A stretch of DNA of 64,000 nt from Rhizobiales bacterium PAR1 (GCA_002256205.1 NKIW01000006.1:83005-147004); one strand, 5' to 3'; counted from the stretch's first letter, positions 1 to 10,279 are shown. Made by a program: numbers and translations. The notes: generated by a model not told the origin, from the letters alone.

Positions 1-159
1 CGCATCATCCGCCAGCAGCAACGATATATCGCCGGGTTCGTCCGTCGTTGCCAGCGCCGCCATCGCCGCGCGACGGATCACCGCCTCCAGCTCGGGCACG
101 GTATGCCAACCCTCGGCCTCGACGAGAATCGCAATTTCGGGGGGAGGTGCCTCAGACAT
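1..159 (-). CDS. ybeY: Endoribonuclease YbeY, N-terminal part (cut by window edge)
   Basis: The minus strand encodes 53 residues beginning [18 protein letters not shown] and continuing open to base 1. YbeY is a metal-dependent endoribonuclease for 16S rRNA 3'-end maturation and ribosome quality control. Its zinc-binding HxxxHxxxxxH motif lies near the C-terminus and so outside the window. The call rests on position: YbeY normally follows phoH in the miaB-phoH-ybeY cluster, and the start (157-159) overlaps the phoH stop by 8 bases, which suggests translational coupling. The visible N-terminus is poorly conserved in the family, so context carries most of the weight. Confidence 0.8.
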   Translation of the reverse strand, partial: MSEAPPPEIAILVEAEGWHTVPELEAVIRRAAMAALATTDEPGDISLLLADDA

Positions 160-1237
160 TGCCACGCCCCGATCCGGCAAACCCCGATCCTGGATGAGAC
201 GGTCCATTTTCCTCGTAGGCCTGCACGATGCGGCGCACGAGATCGTGCCGCACGACATGCTGATGGCCGAACTTGACGTGACCGATACCCTCGACGTTCT
301 GCAATAGGTTGATGGCCTCGCCGAAACCGGATTTCTGGCCCGGCGGCAGATCAATCTGCGTTGGATCGCCGGTAATGATCATGCGCGAGCCTTCGCCGAG
401 GCGGGTCAGGAACATCTTCATCTGCATTGAGGAGGCGTTCTGCGCCTCATCGAGGAGGATCAGCGCATTGGAAAGCGTGCGCCCGCGCATGAAGGCAAGT
501 GGCGCGACCTCAATCACGTTGGTCTGAAGCGCACGCTCGACGAGGCGGCTCTCCATGAAATCATAAAGCGCATCGTAGATCGGGCGTAGGTAGGGATCGA
601 CCTTGTCGCGCATGTCGCCGGGCAGGAAGCCGATCTTCTCGCCCGCCTCGACCGCCGGACGCGAAAGAATGAGCCGCTCGACATGGCCGGCTTCGAGCAG
701 CTGCACCGCATGGCCGACGGCGAGCCAGGTCTTGCCGGTGCCAGCAGGACCTTCCGCGAAAACGAGTTCGTGGCGCGCAAGGACGCGGAGATAGGAATCC
801 TGCGCGGCGTTGCGGGCCTTCACCGGGCCTTTCTTGCGCGTCGAAACCTGCCCGAAGCCGGCGTAATTCTCCTTTACCGGCGTCTCGGGCGCGGCGCGTT
901 CCGAGAACAGAGCACGCTGGAGCGCGGTTTCCTCGATGGCGCCGTCGACATCGCCGGGTCCGACGACCTTACCGCGCTTGACGGTGGCATAAAGGCTATC
1001 GAGAACCCTGCGGGCGTGATCAACCTGCTCGCGCGCGCCACGCAGCACGATCTGGTTGCCGTTGACATGGGCCACCACATTCAGCCTTCGCTCAAGGTGC
1101 GCGATATTCTGGTCGTAATTTCCGACAACAAGACTCGCAATGCGGTTGTCATCAAGCATGATGGCCTCCTCGACCCCTTCGAGGGAAGCCTGCACGGAGG
1201 CGGCGAGACGTGACGGCTCGCTAAGGCGCATGGTCAA
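152..1237 (-). CDS. phoH: PhoH family ATPase (YbeZ)
   Basis: A 361-residue PhoH-like P-loop ATPase, a cytoplasmic protein thought to work with YbeY in RNA processing. Walker A GPAGTGKT is at about residues 163-170 and Walker B ILLDEAQN at about 260-267. The N-terminal hundred residues resemble the KH-like part of the family. The TTG start at 1237 overlaps the miaB stop (TTGA) and has GGGAGG about 9 bases upstream. An in-frame ATG at 1231 is the alternative start. The gene sits between miaB and ybeY in one minus-strand operon. Confidence 0.95.
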   Translation of the reverse strand: MTMRLSEPSRLAASVQASLEGVEEAIMLDDNRIASLVVGNYDQNIAHLERRLNVVAHVNGNQIVLRGAREQVDHARRVLDSLYATVKRGKVVGPGDVDGAIEETALQRALFSERAAPETPVKENYAGFGQVSTRKKGPVKARNAAQDSYLRVLARHELVFAEGPAGTGKTWLAVGHAVQLLEAGHVERLILSRPAVEAGEKIGFLPGDMRDKVDPYLRPIYDALYDFMESRLVERALQTNVIEVAPLAFMRGRTLSNALILLDEAQNASSMQMKMFLTRLGEGSRMIITGDPTQIDLPPGQKSGFGEAINLLQNVEGIGHVKFGHQHVVRHDLVRRIVQAYEENGPSHPGSGFAGSGRGNV

Positions 1238-2685
1238 GCGGCTTTCCCTCCCAAATCAGCCGGGCGGCTGCCGACCAGCTTGCCGTGCAGCGAGTTCGAT
1301 TTCAATTCCGTGATCTCGACATCGACAATGTGCCCGACAAATGTTGCAGCCGTATCCGGCGTCTCGAAATCGATGTGGACAGCCTGCAAATAAGGAGATT
1401 TTCCTGCAACCTGCCCGGCATGACGACCCGGCTTCTCGAACAACACCGGCAGGGTACGGCCCAAGGTCGCGGCGTTGAATGCGGTCTGCTGGTCGAGAAT
1501 CAGCGCCTGAAGCGCGAGAAGCCGCTCGGTTTTGATCGATTCGGGTACGGAATCATCGCCCTCGGCCGCCTTGGTGCCGGGGCGCGGCGAATACTTGAAC
1601 GAATAGGCCGCAGCGTAGCCGATTTCGCGGACAAGCCGCATCGTATCCTCGAAATCCGCATCGGATTCGCCCGGAAAGCCGACGATGAAATCCGAGGTCA
1701 GCGCAATATCCGGCCTCGCGGTGCGAACATCATCGAGAATGCGGCGATAAAAATCGCGCGTGTGCTTGCGGTTCATCGCCTTGAGCACCCGGTCCGAGCC
1801 GGATTGCACCGGCAGATGCAGATAAGGCATCACCTTGGGGTTATCGCGATGCGCGGCGATCAGCGCGGTGTTCATATCGCGCGGATGGCTCGTAGCGTAG
1901 CGCAGACGGGCGAGGCCGTCGATCTCCGACAGCGCGTCGAACAGGCGGGCCAGATCCGCCGCGCCGCCTTTACCGTCATCCCCGTGATAGGCGTTCACAT
2001 TCTGCCCAAGCAGCATGATCTCGCGCACGCCCGCATCGACCAGTGCGCGCGCCTCGTCGAGAATCGCCGCGACAGGGCGAGAGGTTTCCGCACCGCGCGT
2101 GAAAGGGACAACGCAGAACGAGCAGAACTTGTCGCAGCCTTCCTGCACCGTGAGGAACGCCGAAGGACCGCGCGCCAGCAGGCGCTTGCGGCCGGGCAGC
2201 GGCAGAAAGGCGAACTTATCTTCCTCAGGGAATTCGGTGTCGACAGCGCGAGCGCGCCCCGCTTGGGCCTTTTCGATCAGGCCGGGCAGGTGGTGATAGC
2301 TCTGCGGGCCAACAACAATATCGACACTGCCCTGCCGGCGGATAATCTCCTCGCCTTCCGCCTGCGCGACGCAGCCAGCCACCGCGATCAGCGTCGATTT
2401 GCCCTCGGCCGCGCGCGCATTTTTGGTGACGCGCAGACGCCCCAGTTCGGAATAGACCTTTTCGGAGGCCTTTTCGCGGATATGACAGGTGTTGAGGATG
2501 ACGAGATCAGCATCTTCCGGCGAGTCAGCCGTAAGATAACCCTCACCACCGAGAATATCGGCCATCCGCTCGGCATCATGCACGTTCATCTGGCAGCCAA
2601 ACGACTTGATATGCACGCGTCTGGGCGCGGAAGCGCCCTCGCCGGGCGCGTTGGTTTTTTGCTGTGTGATCGAGGTTTCGGTCAT
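1234..2685 (-). CDS. miaB: tRNA-2-methylthio-N6-dimethylallyladenosine synthase MiaB
   Basis: A radical-SAM methylthiotransferase that adds the 2-methylthio group to i6A37 of tRNAs. From the chosen ATG (483 aa) the N-terminal UPF0004 cluster cysteines are about C31 (SFGCQMN), C67 (NTCHIRE) and C105 (AGCVAQ). The radical-SAM CxxxCxxC is CDKFCSFC, with cysteines at about 184, 188 and 191. A TRAM domain closes the protein ([19 protein letters not shown]). The frame stays open up to a TTG at 2751, but the first 22 residues would be unlike the family, so ATG 2685 is preferred. The 3' end overlaps phoH by 4 bases. Confidence 0.96.
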   Translation of the reverse strand: MTETSITQQKTNAPGEGASAPRRVHIKSFGCQMNVHDAERMADILGGEGYLTADSPEDADLVILNTCHIREKASEKVYSELGRLRVTKNARAAEGKSTLIAVAGCVAQAEGEEIIRRQGSVDIVVGPQSYHHLPGLIEKAQAGRARAVDTEFPEEDKFAFLPLPGRKRLLARGPSAFLTVQEGCDKFCSFCVVPFTRGAETSRPVAAILDEARALVDAGVREIMLLGQNVNAYHGDDGKGGAADLARLFDALSEIDGLARLRYATSHPRDMNTALIAAHRDNPKVMPYLHLPVQSGSDRVLKAMNRKHTRDFYRRILDDVRTARPDIALTSDFIVGFPGESDADFEDTMRLVREIGYAAAYSFKYSPRPGTKAAEGDDSVPESIKTERLLALQALILDQQTAFNAATLGRTLPVLFEKPGRHAGQVAGKSPYLQAVHIDFETPDTAATFVGHIVDVEITELKSNSLHGKLVGSRPADLGGKAA

Positions 2686-2757
2686 TCCCTGTTCTTTAAC
2701 GGCCCCGGCGCGGTTCGCAAAGAGGCACGTGCGCTCCGGTGATCTTTCCAACGAATT

Positions 2758-3594
2758 TCATGCCAATTTGGCAGTATTTTCCGGTTGCGGTCCGGACCGC
2801 CCGGTCAAGGTCGCGGCGTGACTGGCGCGAATCTCTGTCTCGATCTGCCGCGTCAGCGCCTTGCGGTCCGTTTGCGAGGTCACGACATGGGCCGGGAGAA
2901 ACGCCACCTGACAATCGACATTGGGCAACGTGAGGAAATCCGAAAGATGCGGCAAGAGATCCATGTCGCCATACCAGCCGAGATGGGGATGGTTCACCCG
3001 GCCAGTCGGCAGGCCGCCAATCCGCGGATAGGCGATATTCAGCGGCTGGAGATATGATGTCGTACCGGAGACGCCCGTCGCGGCTTGTGCAGCGCCGATC
3101 AGCGCCGAGCGGAAGGGGAGCACGCGCGTACCATCACTCGTCGTGCCTTCGGCAAAGAGGACGAGAGCATCACCCTCGTTCAGGCGCGAGGCGATCTTCT
3201 TGTTGACCTCGCCGGTCTTGCCGCGACGTTGGCGCTCGACGAAAATCGAGCGCTGCAGCCGCGCCAGCGTTCCGAACAGTGGCCATTCCCCAACCTCGCT
3301 CTTGGCGATGAAAGACACTGGAAGCAACGAGGAAATCACCAGAATATCGAGCCATGAGAGATGGTTCGAAACGATCAACACCGGTCTGCCAGGTTCGAGC
3401 GCGCCCACACGCGTGACCTTCACGCCCATCACGAACAGCACATAGCGATGGAAATAGACCGGCATCCAGCGGGATAGCGGCGGCGCCAGTTTGAGCGCCA
3501 GCCATTGCGCCGGCAGCCCGATGAGAAACGCCGGAACGAGCGCCGCAATCTTGGTGGCGATGCTGATCTTGCGTGAAAGGCCCTGTGCGATCAC
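2758..3594 (-). CDS. Lysophospholipid acyltransferase family protein (PlsC-like)
   Basis: A 278-residue 1-acyl-glycerol-3-phosphate acyltransferase-type protein, probably at the inner membrane in phospholipid or ornithine-lipid synthesis. The catalytic H(x4)D motif is NHLSWLD (about H78, D83) and the substrate-binding block is FAEGTTSDG (about 147-155). A hydrophobic N-terminal stretch (AALVPAFLIGLPAQWLALKL) is a likely membrane anchor. The GTG start at 3594 overlaps the fur stop as GTGA. A longer frame reaching 3645 lies within fur and is unlikely. The acyl acceptor cannot be told from sequence. Confidence 0.9.
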   Translation of the reverse strand: MIAQGLSRKISIATKIAALVPAFLIGLPAQWLALKLAPPLSRWMPVYFHRYVLFVMGVKVTRVGALEPGRPVLIVSNHLSWLDILVISSLLPVSFIAKSEVGEWPLFGTLARLQRSIFVERQRRGKTGEVNKKIASRLNEGDALVLFAEGTTSDGTRVLPFRSALIGAAQAATGVSGTTSYLQPLNIAYPRIGGLPTGRVNHPHLGWYGDMDLLPHLSDFLTLPNVDCQVAFLPAHVVTSQTDRKALTRQIETEIRASHAATLTGRSGPQPENTAKLA

Positions 3595-4046
3595 GGCGCG
3601 CGCTTCGGTTTGGCGGGACGCACCGTCTCTTCCAGCGGCAGGCAAAAGAGCTGGAGGCGATGACCTGTGATGCGATAGCCGAGTTCAGCGGCAATCTTCG
3701 CCTGTAACACCTCGATTTCAGGCGAATGAAACTCGATGACCCTGCCGGACCGGAGATCGATCAGGTGATCATGGTGCTCATGGTCCGCAGTCTCATAGCG
3801 CGCGCGGCCGTCTGTGAACTCGTGCCGTTCAACGATACCTGCTTCCGATAACAGACGTACGGTGCGGTATACGGTAGAAAGCGCGATCTTGGGATCGATG
3901 GCGATGGCCCGGCGATGGAGCTCCTCGACATCGGGATGATCCGCCGCTTCTTCGAGAATCCGGGTGATGATCTTGCGCTGACCGGTGAGGCGCAGGCCCT
4001 GCGCCCGGACGCGGTCCGCGATGGTGGTCAAGCCCTGCGCCGTCAT
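3591..4046 (-). CDS. fur: Fur family transcriptional regulator (Fur/Mur)
   Basis: A 151-residue ferric-uptake-regulator-type repressor: an N-terminal winged helix (LTGQRKIITRIL, then STVYRTVRLLSEAGIV) followed by the metal-binding dimerisation domain with a histidine cluster (HEHHDH, about 89-94). The C-terminal CxxC zinc pairs of enterobacterial Fur are absent. This is usual in Hyphomicrobiales, where the orthologue often responds to manganese (Mur). The ATG at 4046 has AAGGGA upstream; a GTG three bases earlier is possible. It begins the minus-strand series fur-acyltransferase-miaB-phoH-ybeY. Confidence 0.93.
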   Translation of the reverse strand: MTAQGLTTIADRVRAQGLRLTGQRKIITRILEEAADHPDVEELHRRAIAIDPKIALSTVYRTVRLLSEAGIVERHEFTDGRARYETADHEHHDHLIDLRSGRVIEFHSPEIEVLQAKIAAELGYRITGHRLQLFCLPLEETVRPAKPKRAP

Positions 4047-4223
4047 CACCCCGTCCCTTCAGAACGTCGAAGTTCGAGCACGTTTTGACGCCATCAAACC
4101 CGAGCCCGGTTTTCTTGCTTTATCGCATTTTCACCAATCAACCAGCGTGCCGTTGATCTGAAAATGCTCTGTGTGCCGGAATATCAAGGCTGGGCAGCGA
4201 AGGAAAGCCAAACCGTCCGGGCG

Positions 4224-4766
4224 TCACCAGGCGCGCGGGGTGGGGTCGAGATGGGCGATATCCCAGCGCATTGTCAGCGCATCGCGGCGGGCGTCGCCGG
4301 GGCCTTTCGAGGCCGGATAGTATCCCTTGCGGCGACCGATTTCCTGCATCCCGAGTCCGCGATAAAGCGCCAGAGCCGGCGCGTTATCCGCCGCAACCTC
4401 GAGAAACAGACTTTCCGCGCCCGCGCGGCGTACCCGTTCGGCATGCCGTTTGAGCAAACTCGTGGAATAGCCGCGTCCGCGCACCTCAGGATCGAGTGCG
4501 ATGCTCAGCAGCTCAGCCTCATCAAGAACCACGCGGCTGATCGCGAACCCGGTGACGATTTCACCAAAAACCGCCTGCGAGACGAGAACATCCGCAACAT
4601 CGCCTTCAAGCACCATGCGCTCGATCTCGCTGCGATCCCAGCCGACAGCAAAGCCTTCGGCGTGAATCGCGGCCATCCGGGAGGAATCGACCATGGAAGC
4701 CGAGCGAATGGTGGTTCCGCTCGCTCCCATGCGCATCCAGGGCATCACCCAGAACCAGAGCGACAT
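4224..4766 (-). CDS. rimI: GNAT acetyltransferase, RimI-type
   Basis: A 180-residue GCN5-related N-acetyltransferase. The acetyl-CoA loop (R/QxxGxG/A) is VRGRGYST at about 95-102, preceded by the beta-strand LLSIALDP and followed by FLEVAADNAPALALYRGLGM, typical of ribosomal-protein-alanine acetyltransferases. The start lies two bases after the tsaB stop. The tsaB-rimI pair is very widespread, which supports the RimI assignment over other GNAT proteins. The longer open frame upstream is the shadow of tsaB and was not used. The S18 substrate is inferred from the family. Confidence 0.9.
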   Translation of the reverse strand: MSLWFWVMPWMRMGASGTTIRSASMVDSSRMAAIHAEGFAVGWDRSEIERMVLEGDVADVLVSQAVFGEIVTGFAISRVVLDEAELLSIALDPEVRGRGYSTSLLKRHAERVRRAGAESLFLEVAADNAPALALYRGLGMQEIGRRKGYYPASKGPGDARRDALTMRWDIAHLDPTPRAW

Positions 4767-4768
4767 CG

Positions 4769-5458
4769 TTAGGCCCGCTGAAGCCGGGCGCGATCGCCGA
4801 CGGTGACATTCGCTTCGCGAAGGTAGAGCGGCTTGGCGGGCGCTGCGGCAGGGTCCGCCACGCCGCCGAGGCGCGCAACCCAACTGATCTCCGGCGCGGG
4901 GAGCGTGGTCACGGCACCGTTTCGATAATCTGTCGTTGTGCCCTTGCGCGCCAACGCCAGCTTTTCGGCGGCATTGCCGACAAAAGCAACCATGCCATCG
5001 CCGATCTTGCGGGCGGCATCTTCGAGCGAAAACAGGCCAGGCCCGGCAATCGTGCGACCACCCATCGCAAAGGCCTGAAAGAAGACCATGCCGTGGCGCG
5101 CATCAATGGCGGCGGCGACGGGACGGCGATCCTCGCCAAACAGCAGCGGCGCGGCAAAGGCCGCGAGTGTCGAGACGCCGACGGCAGGCTTGTTATGCAC
5201 CAACGCGAAACCACGTGCGGCGGCGATACCAATCCGGAGGCCGGTAAAGCTCCCCGGTCCGGTGGTCACGGCGAAGCGATCAATCTGAGAAAAAGCCTTG
5301 CCCGAATGATCCAGCACGCGCCGAACCATCGGCATCAGCGCCTCGGAATGGCCGCGCTCCATGGGCTCGCTTTCAGAAGCGAGGACGTTGCCGCTCCCCG
5401 CCTCGACCAGCGCGGCGGAGGTGGCGCCAAGCGCGGTATCGAGAGCGAGGACAAGCAC
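4769..5458 (-). CDS. tsaB: tRNA threonylcarbamoyladenosine biosynthesis protein TsaB
   Basis: A 229-residue ASKHA-fold protein starting MLVLALDTALGATSAAL with the family's glycine-rich GPGSFTGLRIG segment near residues 68-78. TsaB is an inactive paralogue and partner of TsaD in the complex that makes t6A37 in tRNA. The GTG start at 5458 has AAGGA about 7 bases upstream. It is followed by rimI at a 2-base gap and preceded by the NfuA-like gene. Confidence 0.95.
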   Translation of the reverse strand: MLVLALDTALGATSAALVEAGSGNVLASESEPMERGHSEALMPMVRRVLDHSGKAFSQIDRFAVTTGPGSFTGLRIGIAAARGFALVHNKPAVGVSTLAAFAAPLLFGEDRRPVAAAIDARHGMVFFQAFAMGGRTIAGPGLFSLEDAARKIGDGMVAFVGNAAEKLALARKGTTTDYRNGAVTTLPAPEISWVARLGGVADPAAAPAKPLYLREANVTVGDRARLQRA

Positions 5459-5478
5459 GTTTAATTCCTTGAAGGCAA

Positions 5479-6036
5479 TCAGGCGGCTTCGACCGATTGA
5501 ACATCCGGCAGGAAGTGGCGCAGGAGGTTCTGGATGCCGTGCTTGAGCGTCGCGGTCGAGGAGGGGCAGCCCGAGCAGGCGCCCTTCATGGTAAGATATA
5601 CGACACCCTCGCGGAAGCCTTTAAAGGTGATATCGCCGCCATCGCCCGCCACCGCAGGGCGGATGCGGGTTTCAAGGAGTTCTTTGATAGTCGCGACGGT
5701 ATCGGCATCTTCCGGCGCGAAGAATTCTTCGCCAGTGACTTCCGCAGCGGCATTGACGGCCAAGATAGGCACGCCGGAGAGGTAATGCTCCATGATCGCA
5801 CCGAGAATCGCCGGCTTGAGATGCTGCCATTCGCCCGCAGACTTGGTGACAGTCACGAAATCGGAGCCGAAAAACACGCCGGTGACGCCGGGAATGCCAA
5901 AGAGCGCCTGAGCGAGCGGCGAAGCGCCGGCATCGGCAGAAGAGCGGAATTCGCGCGTTCCATCGCCCAGAACGGTTTTTCCGGGTAGGAATTTCAAGGT
6001 GGCAGGGTTTGGCGTCGCTTCGGTCTGGATAAACAT
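5479..6036 (-). CDS. NifU/NfuA-type Fe-S cluster carrier
   Basis: A 185-residue protein with an N-terminal Nfu_N domain (MFIQTEATPNPATLKFLPG) and a C-terminal NifU-like domain whose CxxC (GACSGCPSS, C154 and C157) would bind a [4Fe-4S] cluster between two subunits. It would carry Fe-S clusters to cytoplasmic apoproteins. The ATG at 6036 with GAGG five bases upstream is preferred over an upstream in-frame codon at 6072. The Nfu_N plus NifU arrangement is the usual alphaproteobacterial/mitochondrial NFU1 form. Confidence 0.95.
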   Translation of the reverse strand: MFIQTEATPNPATLKFLPGKTVLGDGTREFRSSADAGASPLAQALFGIPGVTGVFFGSDFVTVTKSAGEWQHLKPAILGAIMEHYLSGVPILAVNAAAEVTGEEFFAPEDADTVATIKELLETRIRPAVAGDGGDITFKGFREGVVYLTMKGACSGCPSSTATLKHGIQNLLRHFLPDVQSVEAA

Positions 6037-6153
6037 GGGAGCCTCATCGCGCGGCGTGGCAGCCGGGGTCAAGGGTCCGGTGGGCCGCTTCCGACTACAT
6101 AAACCCGCTTTGGGGCGGGGAAAAGGCCCGTTGGATCAAAAGGTCGCGCAAGG

Positions 6154-6648
6154 TTACGCCAGCGCCTCGAAATCGGCATCCGCCAGACCGCCCGGAACAA
6201 TCGTCACCGGAACCGGGAAGCTCGCGGCAACGCGACCCGCGATCAGCGAGACCAGCGGCCCCGGCCCTTCCTTACCCGTTCCTGCGGCGAGCACCAGCAC
6301 GGCGATATCCTCGTCGCTCTCGATGAAGCGCATGACCTCATCGGAAGGCGCGCCGGTGCGAATCACGCGTTCCGGCTCGAAACCGGCCTCGCGACGCGCG
6401 ATTTCCGCCGCTTTGTCGAGCCGGGCGTTGGCCTCGGCCTCGGCTTCAGCCTGCATGAGATCGCCAACGCCGAGCCATGGTTGGCCTTCTTCCGGCACGA
6501 TGATCGCCAGCATCACGAGGTTGGCGCCCGAGCGCCGCACACGTCGGGCGGCAAACAGCACCGCGCGTTCGCATTCGGGCGTATCATCGACGATGATCAG
6601 GATCTTGGGCCGGTGACCCGGCTCATAGGCGCGTCTTCTGAACGCCAT
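6154..6648 (-). CDS. Universal stress protein (UspA family)
   Basis: A 164-residue single-domain universal stress protein, cytoplasmic. It starts with the Rossmann-like strand KILIIVDDTPECERAV and ends with VSLIAGRVAASFPVPVTIVPGG. The ATP-binding G-2x-G-9x-G(S/T) signature is only loosely matched (AAGTGKEGPGPLVSLIAG), so nucleotide binding is possible but not assured. It lies between trpS and the NfuA-like gene on the same strand; the role is not defined further. Confidence 0.9.
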   Translation of the reverse strand: MAFRRRAYEPGHRPKILIIVDDTPECERAVLFAARRVRRSGANLVMLAIIVPEEGQPWLGVGDLMQAEAEAEANARLDKAAEIARREAGFEPERVIRTGAPSDEVMRFIESDEDIAVLVLAAGTGKEGPGPLVSLIAGRVAASFPVPVTIVPGGLADADFEALA

Positions 6649-6739
6649 TCACATCCCCAATGCCGTTGGGTGCCGAACCCACTGCCCGAAAGCGAGCTAG
6701 CCATGCTGCCAAAGGCCGGCGCACTGCGCAAGCGGAGGA

Positions 6740-7798
6740 TCAGCCCTGAATGAAGCCGAGGATGCCGCGAACATCGCGCATCACCGGTTCGGCGATCGCG
6801 CGGGCGCGCTCGGCGCCATCCTTCAGCACCGCGTCGATCATCGCCGGATCACCAGTCAGACGGCGCATTTCAGCACCGATCGGCGAGAGTTTCTCGACCG
6901 AAAGCTCGACAAGCGCGTTCTTGAAGGTCGAGAACTGGCCACCACCGAATTCGGAGAGAATCGTGGCAGGCTCACGGCCCGAAAGCGCGGCAAAGATCGT
7001 CACGAGGTTTTCCGCCTCGGGACGGCCCTTGAGACCTTCGGCTTCACCTGGCAGCGGCTCGGGATCGGTCTTGGCCTTGCGGATCTTCTGCGCGATGGCA
7101 TCGGCATCATCCGTCAGGTTGAGACGCGAATTGTCCGAGGCGTCGGACTTCGACATTTTCTTGGTGCCGTCGCGCAAGGACATCACGCGCGGTGCGGGAC
7201 CGGCGATCAGCGGTTCCGGCTGCGGGAAATAATCGCCCGATTCGAGGCCAAGCGCGCGGATGCGGTCACCGAAATCGAAGTTGAACTTCTGGGCGATATC
7301 GCGCGTCAACTCGAGATGCTGCTTCTGGTCTTCGCCCACCGGCACATGCGTGGCGCGGTAGACGAGAATGTCCGCTGCCATCAATGTCGGGTAGGCAAAA
7401 AGGCCGATGGAGGCATTCTCGCGATCCTTGCCGGCCTTTTCCTTGAACTGCGTCATGCGGTTCAGCCAGCCCATGCGGGCGATGCAGTTGAATACCCAGG
7501 CGAGTTCGGCGTGGCCGGCCACCTGGCTCTGGTTGAAGACGATATGCTTTTTGGCGTCGATCCCGGCGGCAAGGAAGGCGGCGGTGACTTCGCGCGTGGC
7601 GCGGGTGAGTTCCACCGGATCCTGCGGCATGGTGATCGCGTGCATATCGACGACGCAATAGATGCAGTCGTGCCCATCCTGAAGCTCGGCGAAGCGCTTG
7701 ATCGCACCGAGATAATTGCCAAGATGCAGGTTTCCGGTCGGTTGCACGCCCGAAAACACGCGGGGCTGATAAGGCTTCAGGGTCACGGACTGGGTCAC
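6740..7798 (-). CDS. trpS: Tryptophanyl-tRNA synthetase
   Basis: A class Ic aminoacyl-tRNA synthetase, 352 aa from the GTG at 7798 ([20 protein letters not shown]). The HIGH-type motif is [13 protein letters not shown] and the KMSKS loop is present as KKMSKSDAS. The frame stays open to a TTG at 7861, but the extra 21 residues precede the family start and are less likely. It is downstream of murJ in the same orientation. Length agrees with bacterial TrpS (330-350 aa). Confidence 0.96.
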   Translation of the reverse strand: MTQSVTLKPYQPRVFSGVQPTGNLHLGNYLGAIKRFAELQDGHDCIYCVVDMHAITMPQDPVELTRATREVTAAFLAAGIDAKKHIVFNQSQVAGHAELAWVFNCIARMGWLNRMTQFKEKAGKDRENASIGLFAYPTLMAADILVYRATHVPVGEDQKQHLELTRDIAQKFNFDFGDRIRALGLESGDYFPQPEPLIAGPAPRVMSLRDGTKKMSKSDASDNSRLNLTDDADAIAQKIRKAKTDPEPLPGEAEGLKGRPEAENLVTIFAALSGREPATILSEFGGGQFSTFKNALVELSVEKLSPIGAEMRRLTGDPAMIDAVLKDGAERARAIAEPVMRDVRGILGFIQG

Positions 7799-7882
7799 GG
7801 CGCGTTTCCATCGGGCAAGAAGAGACCGCAGCGCTCTATCAATCCCGGACGGGAAGAACAAGCGGTCCGATGATGGATAGGC

Positions 7883-9457
7883 TTATTCGGCGCCCTTTTG
7901 GCCGATCCGACGCAGCCGACGGAAGGTAAATGCGCCGAGAAGGCGCGCGGCGGCGGCATAAATCGCAAGGCCCGCGAGACAGATCAGCGCCAAAACCGAC
8001 CCTTTCTCGTAGAACGCGCGTTCGGCGGCCATCCAGTCCTTGGCTTCGAGCGCAAGCCAGCCGATGCAGAAGCCCATCACGCCCGCCGCGAGAAGCGCCG
8101 CGAAGGCCCGCGCCCAGGCGCGCGGCAGGATCGACATCCGCCCCTGCGCGGCAAAGGCCAGCACGAGCGCGTTGACCCAGACGCCGATGGCCACGCCAGC
8201 CGCCGGCGCAATGGCACGCTCGATATCGCGAAACAGCGCGGCTCCGGCGATATTCGCCGCAAGACCGAGTCCCACCGCGATCAGCGGCGGGCGCATCTCT
8301 TCCCGCGCCAGAAACGTCGGCAGGATCACCTTGATCAGCACAAAGGCCGGCAGCGCGAGCGCCAGAACCTTCAGAAGCGCCGCTGTCGCGCGCGCATCCT
8401 CGGCAAGAAAGGCGCCGCGCTGGAACAAGACCGCCGTAATCGGCTTGGCGAGGACAAAAAGCGCAACCGTTGCCGGCAAGATGAGCAGCGAGGCGAAAAC
8501 AAGGGATTCCGATTGCGCTTCCGCCATCGCCTCTCCGTCGCCCTGATGAAAGGCACGTGCGAGGCGCGGCAACAGCACAACCCCCACCGCCGAGGCAACA
8601 AAGCCGACCGGAAGCTGGAAGAGCCGGTCAGCGAAATAGAGCCACGAGATCGCGCGCGGCTCGAGCGAGGCGAACTGGCTCGCGACAATCATCTGCACAT
8701 GGCCCGAGCCTGCGATCACCATGCCTGGAAGTGCCAGCAAAAGCAGCGTCTTTGCAGAAGGATCGACGCGCCCCATCAGCGCGTCGCCAAGGCGCGGGCG
8801 GACGTCAAACCCTTCCCGCGCGGCGGAAATCCAGAGAATCACGAGTTGGAAAAATCCGGCGACCAGCACGGTCGAGACCAGCACGAGGCCCGCCTGCCGC
8901 TGGCCCCCGGGCAGGATAAAAACCAGCGCCAGCAGTACCCCGATCATCAGGATATTGAGCACCAGCGGCACCAGTGCCGCGATCGCATAGCGCTCGACCG
9001 CGTTGAGCACGGCGGACATCACCGCCACGACGAGAATGAAGCCGACGAAAGGAAAGGCGATCCGTCCGAATAGCACGGCATCGGCGAACTTAGCCTCATC
9101 GACCCGGAAGCCATAGGCCAGAACCGCCATAATTTGCGGCATCGCGAATTCGGCCACCGCAACGAGCACGATCAGCACGACACAAAGGAGCGAGAGAAGA
9201 TCATCCGAGAAACCACGTGCGGCCTGCACGCCACCCTCCCGTTCAAGCCGGGCAAGGCGCGGCACAATCGCCGCATTGAGCGCGCCCTCGCTCATCATCT
9301 TGCGAAAAAGGTTCGGGATGAGAAAGGCCGCGACGTAGACATCTGCCACCGGCCCGGTCCCCAGAACGGCCGCGATCAGGATATCGCGGATAAACCCGGT
9401 GATGCGGGAGGCAAGCGTCGCCGATCCGACGATCGTGAACTGGAGGGCGAGCGACAT
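7883..9457 (-). CDS. murJ: Lipid II flippase MurJ (MviN)
   Basis: A 524-residue polytopic inner-membrane protein of the MOP superfamily with about 14 hydrophobic segments. The family N-terminus is seen in VGSATLASRITGFIRDILIA and in NLFRKMMSEGALNAAIVPRL. MurJ moves lipid-linked peptidoglycan precursor across the inner membrane. The ATG at 9457 fits the family start. It lies upstream of trpS, an arrangement common in alphaproteobacteria. Confidence 0.96.
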   Translation of the reverse strand: MSLALQFTIVGSATLASRITGFIRDILIAAVLGTGPVADVYVAAFLIPNLFRKMMSEGALNAAIVPRLARLEREGGVQAARGFSDDLLSLLCVVLIVLVAVAEFAMPQIMAVLAYGFRVDEAKFADAVLFGRIAFPFVGFILVVAVMSAVLNAVERYAIAALVPLVLNILMIGVLLALVFILPGGQRQAGLVLVSTVLVAGFFQLVILWISAAREGFDVRPRLGDALMGRVDPSAKTLLLLALPGMVIAGSGHVQMIVASQFASLEPRAISWLYFADRLFQLPVGFVASAVGVVLLPRLARAFHQGDGEAMAEAQSESLVFASLLILPATVALFVLAKPITAVLFQRGAFLAEDARATAALLKVLALALPAFVLIKVILPTFLAREEMRPPLIAVGLGLAANIAGAALFRDIERAIAPAAGVAIGVWVNALVLAFAAQGRMSILPRAWARAFAALLAAGVMGFCIGWLALEAKDWMAAERAFYEKGSVLALICLAGLAIYAAAARLLGAFTFRRLRRIGQKGAE

Positions 9458-9514
9458 GAAACCGAGCCTCCCCTACGCGCCACGCTTCGTCAAGCCGGCA
9501 GGTTGGCGGCGACG

Positions 9515-10279
9515 TCAGGATCGCAAAAGGATATCTGCGGGCATGAACCCGGTGCGCAGGGCATGCGCCCATTCCGGCCGACCGTTATCATCGGCTCGGC
9601 GCGCGGCCCGCTCAAAGTCGTAACTCACGGCACGAAAAGTGATATCCGGCATCGATTCGGAACTGGAAAGATCGAGAATGGCATAGCGCGCGTGCGGTAT
9701 TCCTGCCTCAGAAACATGCTTTTGGCCCGTGGTATCATCATAACCCGGATCGCCAACACTGCCGGGATTGACGAGAAACGTGCCTTTCGGCAAGCGAACC
9801 ACATCGGCGCGATGGCTATGGCCCATCAGGACGATGCGCGCTGAAACCGGCCCGAGCCGACGCATGATCTTGTCCAGCGGCGCGCGGACAAGACGACCCT
9901 CAGCAATCTCATCGAGTACATAGCGATCATCATGGTTGGGTGTGGCGTGAAAACCAATTACGCCCGGCAGGAACTCCCGCTGGAACGGCAAGGCCGCCAG
10001 CCGCGTGCGATCCGCCGATCCCAGCGCATCACAGGCAAAGGCGTCCGAAGGGCCAAGGTCAGCGCGAAGCCCTTCTCCAACGAGGCGATCATGATTGCCG
10101 CGCACGGTCGGCGCGTTGAGTGCTTTCAGGCGCTCGAAGGTTTCTTTCGGCCACAAGGGTCCCGAAACGCAGTCTCCAAGATCGACGATAAGATCAATTC
10201 GCTGCCGTTCCAGATCGGCCAGCACCGCCTCCAGCGCGAGGATATTGCCATGAATATCGGCGATAACGGCGATGCGCAT
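9515..10279 (-). CDS. Metallophosphoesterase (calcineurin-like, YfcE/MJ0936-type)
   Basis: A 254-residue metallophosphoesterase with the full set of family motifs: DIHGN (residues 8-12), GDCVSGP, GNHD (RGNHDRL), GHSHR and NPGSVGDPGY. These bind two metal ions. The substrate cannot be told from sequence; relatives include phosphodiesterases and phosphatases. It begins 9 bases after the hslU stop and may be cotranscribed with hslVU. Confidence 0.9.
   Translation of the reverse strand: MRIAVIADIHGNILALEAVLADLERQRIDLIVDLGDCVSGPLWPKETFERLKALNAPTVRGNHDRLVGEGLRADLGPSDAFACDALGSADRTRLAALPFQREFLPGVIGFHATPNHDDRYVLDEIAEGRLVRAPLDKIMRRLGPVSARIVLMGHSHRADVVRLPKGTFLVNPGSVGDPGYDDTTGQKHVSEAGIPHARYAILDLSSSESMPDITFRAVSYDFERAARRADDNGRPEWAHALRTGFMPADILLRS

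Noticed and set aside
1285..2742. Long plus-strand open frame opposite miaB
   Set aside because: It mirrors a complete, well-recognised gene on the other strand, has arginine-rich GC-codon character and no family.
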